Of a stretch of DNA of 64,000 nt, positions 33,298-40,503 are shown piece after piece (position 1 is the first letter of the stretch; every line of letters begins with the position of its first letter). Location of the stretch: assembly GCF_900167065.1 (NCBI RefSeq), contig NZ_FUYA01000005.1, forward strand, positions 124,001 to 188,000, in the 5' to 3' direction. This stretch comes from Desulfobaculum bizertense DSM 18034. GTDB taxonomy: Bacteria; Desulfobacterota; Desulfovibrionia; Desulfovibrionales; Desulfovibrionaceae. The notes under the pieces are model-generated. The model searched no databases and was not told the origin of the DNA. It saw only the letters and a list, made by a program, of their open reading frames with translations. Both the position numbers and the translations under genes were made by a program.

Positions 33298-34773
33298 ATG
33301 CAAACTATAGAATCCATTAGACCGCTCTTGGCTGTCTGTGTTTCGCTGGGTGTTATGCCCATCATTGCGTCATGCGGGAAATCCCCTAATGCGCGCGAAG
33401 CATGGACCTTCATTGCTGCGGGTATCAAGCTGGCGATCATTGCCTCAATGGTCCCGGCAGTTCTGAGTGGCATTCAGTTCACTTGTGAAATCTTTGAGGT
33501 TATCCCCGGCGTTCCGCTGGCTTTCAAGGTTGATGCCTTTGGCCTGCTCTTCGCTCTGGTTTCCTCTTCCCTGTGGATTGTGACGTCGCTCTATTCCATT
33601 GGTTACATGCGCGCCGAAAATGAACACAGCCAGACACGCTATTTCTGCTTCTTCGCTCTGGCACTGTCGTCCACCATCGGCGTGGCTTTCTCTGCAAACC
33701 TGCTGACCATGTACATGTTCTACGAAATTCTTTCGCTGAGCACGTACCCGCTGGTCACGCACCATCAGGACCGCGAAGCTCGCAGTTCTGGCCGCAAGTA
33801 CCTCATGTACATCATGGGAACATCCATTGGTCTGGCCCTCCCGGCCATGCTGATTGCGTACTTCCAGGCCGGAACGCTGGACTTTGGCCCCAACGGATTC
33901 CTTGCTGGCCACATCACGCCCACCATGGCTGCCGTGCTGCTGACAATGTTCCTGTTTGGTTTCGCCAAGGTCGGCCTCATGCCCGTCCACTCATGGCTGC
34001 CCGCAGCAATGGTTGCTCCGACCCCGGTTTCTGCTCTGCTTCACGCAGTGGCAGTTGTTAAGGTTGGTGCTTTCTCCATTCTGCGTGTTGTCACCGGCGT
34101 CTTTGGCGTGGATCTCCTCGCCCAGATGAACCTCTCGTGGTTTATTTGTACAGTCGCCAGTGTCACGGTCATCACGGCTTCGCTCATTGCACTCTCGCAG
34201 GATGGCCTCAAACGACGTCTGGCTTTCTCGACCATTGGTCAGCTTGCCTACATCGTTCTGGGTCTTGGCCTTTTGGCCCCCCACGCCGTCATGGGTGCTG
34301 GCCTGCACATCGCAATGCACGCCTTTGGTAAAATCACGCTGTTCATGTGCGCTGGTGCCATCTTTGTTGCCACTGGCAAAAAGAACATCAGCGAAATGGT
34401 CGGCATAGGTAAGCGCATGCCTGTGACCATGTTTGCGTTCCTTGTTGGTTCGCTCTCGGTCATTGGTATTCCTCCGACGGGTGGCTTCCTCTCCAAGTGG
34501 TATCTGCTGCTTGGCACCATGGAAGCTAACCAGTGGCCGTTCATGGTTGTGCTGCTTGTCAGCTCCATCCTGAACGCCGCGTACTTCCTGCCCATCGTTT
34601 ACAAGGCGTTCTTCTGCACCAAAGAAGAGTGCATGTTCAACGACGGGGTCAAAGAAGCTCCGGTCGCATGTGTGGCTCCGCTTGTTATCACAGCCACCTG
34701 CTCTGTTATCCTCTTCTTCTACCCCGACGTGTTCCTGAAACTGGCCGCACTGGCCACGGGCGTGACCCCCTAA
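33298..34773 (+). CDS. Antiporter-like subunit, NuoM/MrpD type, second of three
   Basis: This 491-residue membrane protein belongs to the same superfamily and has the typical helices. The key residues are intact: Glu143 (MYMFYEILSLST), Lys224 (AKVGLMPVHSWLP), His249 and Lys255 (LLHAVAVVKVGAFS), and Lys in GGFLSKWYLLLG. It should be a proton channel like the first copy. The gap is nine bases from the first copy. The similarity between the copies is that of paralogues rather than a recent duplication. Confidence 0.9.
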   Translation: MQTIESIRPLLAVCVSLGVMPIIASCGKSPNAREAWTFIAAGIKLAIIASMVPAVLSGIQFTCEIFEVIPGVPLAFKVDAFGLLFALVSSSLWIVTSLYSIGYMRAENEHSQTRYFCFFALALSSTIGVAFSANLLTMYMFYEILSLSTYPLVTHHQDREARSSGRKYLMYIMGTSIGLALPAMLIAYFQAGTLDFGPNGFLAGHITPTMAAVLLTMFLFGFAKVGLMPVHSWLPAAMVAPTPVSALLHAVAVVKVGAFSILRVVTGVFGVDLLAQMNLSWFICTVASVTVITASLIALSQDGLKRRLAFSTIGQLAYIVLGLGLLAPHAVMGAGLHIAMHAFGKITLFMCAGAIFVATGKKNISEMVGIGKRMPVTMFAFLVGSLSVIGIPPTGGFLSKWYLLLGTMEANQWPFMVVLLVSSILNAAYFLPIVYKAFFCTKEECMFNDGVKEAPVACVAPLVITATCSVILFFYPDVFLKLAALATGVTP

Positions 34774-34785
34774 GGAGATGGATTC

Positions 34786-35037
34786 ATGAGCCAAAAGAAA
34801 GAATTCGACTGGTTCGACCATGATAAAAACAGAAAGCTTCTGTGGAAGCTTCTGTACGGGACATGCGCGCTGACGCTGATTCTGGAGCCTTTTGCCCACG
34901 TTCACGGCCACTTTGGCTGGGACGGATTCTTTGGGTTCTCTGCCCTTCTTGGCTTTGGCTCCTGCACCGTTCTGATCGTTCTGGCAAAACTGCTGGGATA
35001 CGTGCTGAAAGTTCGGGAGGACTTTTATGATCGCTAA
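34786..35037 (+). CDS. Small two-helix membrane protein in the antiporter operon
   Basis: This 83-residue protein has two hydrophobic stretches (about residues 22-36 and 43-70) and charged ends. I recognise no family. It contains AHVHGHFGWDGFF between its helices and ends with the charged VREDFYDR. It overlaps the next gene by eleven bases. Its fixed position between the second and third antiporter subunits suggests it is a structural accessory subunit, which is inference. Confidence 0.75.
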   Translation: MSQKKEFDWFDHDKNRKLLWKLLYGTCALTLILEPFAHVHGHFGWDGFFGFSALLGFGSCTVLIVLAKLLGYVLKVREDFYDR

Positions 35038-36778
35038 TATTCCTCCTTTTTCCATCCTGATTCTGGGAGCACTTCTCGTCCCGTTTTTCCGCGGCAAGCT
35101 GAAAAACCTGTACGTCTGCTTTCTCCCAGCTCTGGCATTCTGGGTCATCTCCCAGCTGCCACTTGGTGAGTTTCTGCACGTCCACTTCTTTGGTTTTGAC
35201 CTGACGCTGTTGCGCGTCGACAGACTCTCGAAGATCTTCGGCTACATCTTCACCCTGAATGCCTTTGCTGCGTTCATCTTTGCCTTCTACCTGAAGGACA
35301 ATACGCAGCACATTGCAGCCCTTGGCTACATTGGCGGCGCACTGGGTGTTGTTTTTGCTGGCGACCTTGTCACCCTCTACTTCTTCTGGGAGTGGATGGC
35401 GGTAACGTCTACCTTCCTGATTCTGGCCCGCAAGACCAAAAAGGCATACGGCGCTGCATACCGATATGTCATGATTCACATGTTTGGCGGTCTGGTCCTG
35501 CTTGCAGGCCTGATGCTCCATATTCAGGCAACAGGCTCCGTGTCTTTCGAGCTTTTCGAAACCCGCGGCATCGCCTCCTACCTGATTCTGGCTGGTGTGC
35601 TGATTAACGCAGCCGCTCCGCCTTTCCATGCATGGCTTTCCGATGCCTATCCGGAAGCAACCGTTACCGGCGGTCTCATTCTGTCTGCATACACCACGAA
35701 AACCTCGGTTTACACCCTGATTCGCGGATTTGCTGGCTACGAAGTGCTGATCGTTGTTGGCTGTTTCATGGCTCTGTACGGCATCATGTACGCCCTGCTG
35801 GAAAACGACATGCGACGCATTCTGGCCTACTCCATCATCAACCAGGTCGGCTTCATGATTTGTGGTGTTGGCATTGGCACGGCCCTGTCTCTGAACGGTG
35901 CCGCAGCTCACGCCTTCTGCCACATTATCTACAAGTCCCTGCTGTGGATGAGCGCCGGTAGCGTTCTGTACATGACAGGCAAAAGCAAGTGCACGGAGCT
36001 TGGTGGTCTCTACAAGACCATGCCGTGGACAATGATACTCGGGACAATCGGCGCGCTCGCCATCTCGGCCGTGCCGTTTACCAGTGGCTACACCTCCAAG
36101 CCAATGATCATGGAAGCTGCTGTGAACCAGCACCTCACATGGGCTTGGCTGGTGCTGGAAATCGCCTCCGCAGGTGTTTTCCTCCACGCTGGCATCAAGT
36201 TCCCATACTTCGTCTTCTTCAACAAAGACCGCGGACTGCGCCCGGGCGAGCCGCCGCACAAGAGCATGCACATTGCAATGGGCATCATGGCCTTCCTGTG
36301 CATTGGTCTCGGCCTCTACCCGCAGCCGCTGTATAACCTGCTGCCCTACGACATGCCTGCTCGCGTGGTCTACTCGTTTGGTGGTGTGGTCAAGCAGTTC
36401 CAGCTTCTTATGCTGTCTGCCCTGTCCTTCTTCGTCTTCCTGAAGCTTCTGAAGCGTACCGACACCATCGCCATTGATACAGACATCATCTGGCGTCTTG
36501 GTGGCCGCGGCTTCTACTGGCTGATGGACAAGATTCTCAACGGCGTGAACGCAGTCTGCGATCTCGTCTTTGCTCAGGGTCTCAGCAAGCTGGCTTCTGC
36601 TGCATTTGTTAATGCACCCCTGCGGATCACGCAGCTGATTCTGTTCCCCGTGCTCAAAGGAGCACAGCGTGAACGCCTGACCAAGCAGTTCAAGGCCGGA
36701 CTTTCTCCTGTCGGACTCTCGGTTGCTGTTTCCATGCTGTATCTGTTCGGGATGATCGTCTTTACCCTGAACCGATAA
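35027..36778 (+). CDS. Antiporter-like subunit, NuoL/MrpA-like, third of three, altered TM7
   Basis: This 583-residue membrane protein belongs to the NuoL/MrpD superfamily. Glu122 in TM5 (LYFFWEWMAV) and Lys225 in TM8 (SAYTTKTSVY) are present. At TM7, where the family has a Lys seven residues before the His in the PxHAWL motif, this protein has Asn194 (LINAAAPPFHAWLSDAY). That loss would break the proton path of this subunit if it works like its relatives. The C-terminal region beyond about 500 residues has an extra amphipathic stretch. It overlaps the small gene by eleven bases. Confidence 0.9.
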   Translation: MIANIPPFSILILGALLVPFFRGKLKNLYVCFLPALAFWVISQLPLGEFLHVHFFGFDLTLLRVDRLSKIFGYIFTLNAFAAFIFAFYLKDNTQHIAALGYIGGALGVVFAGDLVTLYFFWEWMAVTSTFLILARKTKKAYGAAYRYVMIHMFGGLVLLAGLMLHIQATGSVSFELFETRGIASYLILAGVLINAAAPPFHAWLSDAYPEATVTGGLILSAYTTKTSVYTLIRGFAGYEVLIVVGCFMALYGIMYALLENDMRRILAYSIINQVGFMICGVGIGTALSLNGAAAHAFCHIIYKSLLWMSAGSVLYMTGKSKCTELGGLYKTMPWTMILGTIGALAISAVPFTSGYTSKPMIMEAAVNQHLTWAWLVLEIASAGVFLHAGIKFPYFVFFNKDRGLRPGEPPHKSMHIAMGIMAFLCIGLGLYPQPLYNLLPYDMPARVVYSFGGVVKQFQLLMLSALSFFVFLKLLKRTDTIAIDTDIIWRLGGRGFYWLMDKILNGVNAVCDLVFAQGLSKLASAAFVNAPLRITQLILFPVLKGAQRERLTKQFKAGLSPVGLSVAVSMLYLFGMIVFTLNR

Positions 36779-36808
36779 CGATTCGCCATTACTGACGAGG
36801 TGACATAC

Positions 36809-37291
36809 ATGATTACTCTCGACGAACTGAAAAAGTTCCAGATGTTCGAAGGACTCGAAAACGACGTCCTGCAAAAGATCATCGATATGGCCACGGTGAA
36901 AACCTACAAGGCCGAAGAACTCATCTACCGCTCTGAAGCTGAAGCCGATAACTTCTTTATCGTCTACAGCGGCAAGGCACTGCTCGAAGGTGCAGTAAGC
37001 GACAACATCACGGTGTCCTACTCCGCCCTCAAGCCCGGTTACGTGTTTGGCTGGTACTCACTGGTTCCGAGCACGCACCACTTCTCTAGCGCTCGCGCAA
37101 CTGAGGAAAGCCAGATCATTGAGATCCCCGGCGACAGCCTGCGCATGCTCATGGATGAAAACCAGAGCTTTGGTTACAAATTCATGAACCGCATGTACAT
37201 GCTCCTCAAGATGCGACTGGATCGCAGAAGTGAACAGCTGGTCAAAATCCTCGCCCGCCATCCTGATCTCCAGACTGGTGAAGAGGCATAA
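36809..37291 (+). CDS. Cyclic-nucleotide-binding-domain protein without a DNA-binding domain
   Basis: This soluble protein of 160 residues is a single cNMP-binding fold (CRP/FNR N-terminal type). Its beta-roll is visible in VKTYKAEELIYRSEAEADNF and FIVYSGKALLEG, with the later helix after IIEIPGDSLRMLMDENQ. The C-terminal helix-turn-helix of CRP is absent. The phosphate-binding cassette (usually FGE.AL..) reads VFGWYSLVPSTHHFSSARA, so ligand binding is not clear. ATG 36809 has a GAGGTG site. It closes the antiporter operon and may act as its local regulator or cytoplasmic partner, which is inference. Confidence 0.82.
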   Translation: MITLDELKKFQMFEGLENDVLQKIIDMATVKTYKAEELIYRSEAEADNFFIVYSGKALLEGAVSDNITVSYSALKPGYVFGWYSLVPSTHHFSSARATEESQIIEIPGDSLRMLMDENQSFGYKFMNRMYMLLKMRLDRRSEQLVKILARHPDLQTGEEA

Positions 37292-37313
37292 GCGATCCGC
37301 TCTTTGCACTCTC

Positions 37314-37347
37314 GCGGCGCACAGTTTTCTGTGCGCCGCTTTTTTTA
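37314..37347 (+). terminator. Terminator of the antiporter operon
   Basis: GCGGCGCACAG (37314-37324) pairs perfectly with CTGTGCGCCGC (37329-37339), with a four-base loop, followed by a run of T. It is a strong rho-independent terminator. Confidence 0.94.
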
Positions 37348-37456
37348 TTTTGGGCAAACTTCGAACATGGTCGAGCCAGTAGCACTTTTTTCAAATTTAT
37401 ATTACGACAACAGGCATCGTTCATTCACCCTCTACACAGTGCCTCAGGAGCCTGCC

Positions 37457-38059
37457 ATGTCGTCAATGTTCCATAAAACACTCCGTGTTCTCTTCTGTCT
37501 TTGCCTTTGCGGACTTATCAGTACCCCAGCCTTTGCCCACCGCGTCAATGTCTTTGCATGGCCAGAAAACAGTACCATTCACACAGAGAGTACCTTTAGT
37601 GGCGGCAAAAAAGCTCAAAACTCAAAAATTACCGTCACCGCAGGCTCGTCCAAAGAAATCCTTATCTCAGGAACGACCGACAGCCACGGTGAATTCTCCT
37701 TTGAACTGCCACAAAGCATAAAAAAATCTGGCCAGCCCCTTCACATCCACCTTGATGCCGGTGTAGGTCATGTCAGTACGCTGACGCTTGAACCTGCTGA
37801 TTATCTTGAAGAAGAGCTTGCGCCTACCCCTCTGCACCAGCAGAGCACAGCGCCTAACGCCGTACAGCTCCCTCAAAAATCAGACACAGACATTGAGCGC
37901 ATCGTCCGCGAAGCCGTCCGAAAGGAAATGACTCCCGTGCTTCGCTTCATCGCCAAGGCCGAACAGCCCGGACCACAGGCCCGAGACATCTTCGCCGGTA
38001 TTGGTTACATCTTTGGTCTGTTTGGAGTCGCAGCACTTGTAAAAAATTCACGCAAAAAA
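37457..38059 (+). CDS. NikL/CbiL-like extracytoplasmic protein of a nickel or cobalt ECF transporter
   Basis: This 201-residue exported protein starts at ATG 37457 (AGGAG site). Its stop codon is TGA at 38060-38062, overlapping the cbiQ start, so the coding span effectively reaches 38062. A signal peptide (about 27 residues, ending AFA) should leave a mature N-terminus beginning with His (HRVNVFAWPENST). The body resembles the Ig-like NikL/CbiL additional components, with a C-terminal membrane anchor near residues 178-195 (IFAGIGYIFGLFGVAALV). It is first in a set with CbiQ and CbiO. Confidence 0.82.
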
Positions 38060-38814
38060 TGATCGACGAGAGCTTTTCGCTGGGGCATTCCCCCATCCAT
38101 CGCCTTGACCCTCGGGGTCGAATCCTTGCGGCATGCGCATTCTCCTGTGTTGTCGCTCTGCTGCATATTCGCCTCCCTCTGTACATCGCCCTTGCCTGTG
38201 GACTCTGCCTCCTGCTCTGCGCACGGCTTTCCCTGTCCTCAGTGCTTCGGCGCCTGCTTCTGGTGAATATCTTTGTCCTTGTCCTCTGGCTGTTCCTGCC
38301 TTTTTCGGTCCCCGGAACTCCAGTTTTTCAGGTCTGGAAATTCACCGCGAGTCTGGAAGGAATCCAGCTCGCAACAGACATCAGCATCAAATCAAACGCC
38401 ATCATCATGGCTTTTATTGCGCTCATCAGCACAATACCCATACCAGACCTCGGGCACGCACTCCTGCGGCTCAAGGTTCCACAAAAGCTGAGCCTGCTTC
38501 TTCTTTTTGCCTACCGACACATCTTTCTCATTGCCGAAGAATATCAGCGCCTCCATGCTGCGATGAAAATCCGAGGCTTTGTCCCCCGGACCAACCTTCA
38601 TACCTACCGAGCCTATGCGTCTCTGCTCGGCATGGTCATTATCCGAAGCTGGGAGCGTTCCGAACGTGTCTACAACGCCATGCTTTGCCGTGGTTTTCGT
38701 GGCACATTCCGCTCCCTCAATGGCTTCCGCTTCACACTCTCAGACAGGGTCTTTGTCTTCTTTATGCTGGCCCTGAGCTGTGCACTTGCAGCCGGAGAAT
38801 ATACCCTCTCATGA
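38059..38814 (+). CDS. cbiQ: ECF transporter T component (CbiQ/NikQ)
   Basis: This 251-residue membrane protein is the energy-coupling transmembrane component of a cobalt or nickel ECF importer. It has the CbiQ start (LDPRGRILAACAF) and several hydrophobic segments. The two short coupling-helix motifs (ERSERVYNAMLCRGF and AMKIRGFVPR) are positioned for contact with the ATPase. It overlaps the preceding gene by four bases and the next gene by four bases. No CbiM-like substrate component is in the set. Confidence 0.92.
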   Translation: MIDESFSLGHSPIHRLDPRGRILAACAFSCVVALLHIRLPLYIALACGLCLLLCARLSLSSVLRRLLLVNIFVLVLWLFLPFSVPGTPVFQVWKFTASLEGIQLATDISIKSNAIIMAFIALISTIPIPDLGHALLRLKVPQKLSLLLLFAYRHIFLIAEEYQRLHAAMKIRGFVPRTNLHTYRAYASLLGMVIIRSWERSERVYNAMLCRGFRGTFRSLNGFRFTLSDRVFVFFMLALSCALAAGEYTLS

Positions 38815-39539
38815 GCACACCAATTTTTTCACTGACAGACATTCACTTTGAATATCTCAACGGACCCAAGGTCCTGAGTGGTCTCAATTTTTCCCTGCAT
38901 GCCCACGAACGAATCGGCATCATTGGTCCCAATGGGACAGGAAAAACCACAATGGCCCATATCCTTATGGGACTGGTCAAACCTTCCAAGGGCCGCATCC
39001 ACTTTCACGGCGAGCCAGTCAGTGCCGAGCGGGACTTTCTCCCCCTGCGCCAAAGCATTGGCCTGCTTTTCCAAAATGCCGAAGACCAGCTTATCTACCC
39101 CACGGTGCTCGAAGATGTCGCCTTTGGGCCTCTCAACATGGGCAAATCCTCGCAGGAAGCAAAAGAGATTGCCCTCAGAGTCCTCTCCGAGCTAGGGCTG
39201 GAAGGCTTTGACAACCGCATTACACACCGCCTCTCTGGTGGTGAAAAAAAGCTCGTCTCTCTCGCAGCTGTTCTGGCAATGGACCCGGAAGCCCTGTTCC
39301 TTGATGAGCCGACCAATGCCCTTGATGCCAAAACCCGCGCTCACCTCGTAGAGATTCTCAACTCCCTGAACAAGGCTCTGGTCATCATCTCCCACGACTG
39401 GGATTTTCTGGCCCAGACCACGGAGAGCATCTATTCCATGAAAGACGGGAAAATCACTCTTGATGGTGACACGCAGACTCATCAGCACGTCCACGCCCAC
39501 AGCCACGGCAGCACGCCCCACGTTCACGGCGACTCATAA
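38811..39539 (+). CDS. cbiO: ECF transporter ATPase (CbiO/NikO)
   Basis: This 242-residue ABC ATPase has Walker A (GPNGTGKTT), the Q-loop in GLLFQNAEDQL, the signature LSGGEKKLVSLAAVLA and Walker B (ALFLDEPTNALD). The C-terminal tail is His-rich (HQHVHAHSHG, then HVHG), which could bind the transported metal. The frame is open much further upstream in the cbiQ region, but only ATG 38811 gives the family N-terminus. It overlaps cbiQ by four bases. Confidence 0.94.
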   Translation: MSTPIFSLTDIHFEYLNGPKVLSGLNFSLHAHERIGIIGPNGTGKTTMAHILMGLVKPSKGRIHFHGEPVSAERDFLPLRQSIGLLFQNAEDQLIYPTVLEDVAFGPLNMGKSSQEAKEIALRVLSELGLEGFDNRITHRLSGGEKKLVSLAAVLAMDPEALFLDEPTNALDAKTRAHLVEILNSLNKALVIISHDWDFLAQTTESIYSMKDGKITLDGDTQTHQHVHAHSHGSTPHVHGDS

Positions 39540-39556
39540 GAAATCCCTGGTGGTCC

Positions 39557-39605
39557 GGCCCTTCTCCATTGCCCATTTATTTGCTATAGATATGGGATAA
39601 GGGCC
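39557..39605. repeat. Nested inverted repeats between cbiO and cbiK
   Basis: GGCCCTT (39557-39563) pairs with AAGGGCC (39599-39605). An inner CCCAT (39572-39576) pairs with ATGGG (39592-39596). The element sits 39 bases before the cbiK start and lacks a T-tract. It could be a regulator site or an RNA hairpin. Confidence 0.45.
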
Positions 39606-39643
39606 ATGCCCACGACTCTCTAGCTTCTCCCAAAAGACACAGC

Positions 39644-40432
39644 ATGAAAAAAGGAATACTTCTGGTTGCCTTTGGCTCCAGCCGACAGTCTGCACATCTC
39701 TCGCTCAAACGTTTTGATGATGCAGTACACGAGCGCTTTCCCGACATCCCGGCCCGCTGGGCATTTACCTCCGGCGTGGTTCGCGGCAAGCTTGCGACCA
39801 AAGGGAAAAAGACAGATTCCGTGACCAAGGCACTGGAAAAGATGTGGTTTGAAAAATATACCCACGTCGCTATTCAGTCCCTGCACGTCATCCCCGGCGA
39901 CGAGTACCATGACCTTGTGGAAGACATGGAACGCCTCCAGCAAGGCGAAAAGGCTTTTGAAAATATTGTCCTTGGCCGCCCCCTGATAGGCACCGAAGCC
40001 GATGTTTCCAGCGCTGCCGACGCAGTGATGGACGCGCTGCCAGAAGAACGCCAGCCCCACGAAGCTGTTGTCCTCATGGGCCACGGCACATGGCACCCCG
40101 GCGATTCCATGTATGATCTGCTTTATGATGAACTCAAAGCCCGCGACAAAAATGTTTACGTCGCCACAATGGAAGGCCGTCTTGTAATCGAAGACGTCAC
40201 CAAAGACCTTGCAGAACGCGGCATCACAAGCGCATGGCTAATTCCCCTGCTTGCCGTCCCCGGCCGCCACGTCCAAAAAGACATGTGTGGCGAAGACGAA
40301 GGCTCATGGGTCAACCGTCTCCAGGCCGCAGGCATCACCCCCCGCTGTGTGCTTATGGGCACAGCAGAATATGGTGGATTCCCTGCTCTTTGGCTCGATC
40401 ATCTCGAAGAAGCCATGACCGATCTTCCATAA
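39644..40432 (+). CDS. cbiK: Sirohydrochlorin cobaltochelatase CbiK
   Basis: This 262-residue enzyme inserts cobalt into sirohydrochlorin at the start of anaerobic cobalamin synthesis, and in sulfate reducers can also insert iron for siroheme. It starts with KKGILLVAFGSSRQSAHLSL. The family His residues are seen in SLHVIPGDEYHDL and VLMGHGTWHPGD. It has no signal peptide, so it is the cytoplasmic form. A terminator follows. Its position after the CbiQ-CbiO pair favours cobalt as the metal of that transporter. Confidence 0.93.
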   Translation: MKKGILLVAFGSSRQSAHLSLKRFDDAVHERFPDIPARWAFTSGVVRGKLATKGKKTDSVTKALEKMWFEKYTHVAIQSLHVIPGDEYHDLVEDMERLQQGEKAFENIVLGRPLIGTEADVSSAADAVMDALPEERQPHEAVVLMGHGTWHPGDSMYDLLYDELKARDKNVYVATMEGRLVIEDVTKDLAERGITSAWLIPLLAVPGRHVQKDMCGEDEGSWVNRLQAAGITPRCVLMGTAEYGGFPALWLDHLEEAMTDLP

Positions 40433-40453
40433 AACATCCCTTTTCTGACGCAT

Positions 40454-40483
40454 AAAAAAAGCCCCTTTTCAGGGGCTTTTTCA
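40454..40483. terminator. Bidirectional terminator between cbiK and glgP
   Basis: AAAAAGCCCC pairs with GGGGCTTTTT over ten pairs with a six-base loop. It is T-rich on either strand, so it can end both convergent genes. Confidence 0.9.
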
Positions 40484-40503
40484 TACGCTTTTCTCTGGAA
40501 GAG

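Noticed and set aside
34784-36874. A very long minus-strand open frame opposite the third antiporter subunit
   Set aside because: It is antisense to a clearly conserved membrane protein and has no family character. It arises from codon bias.
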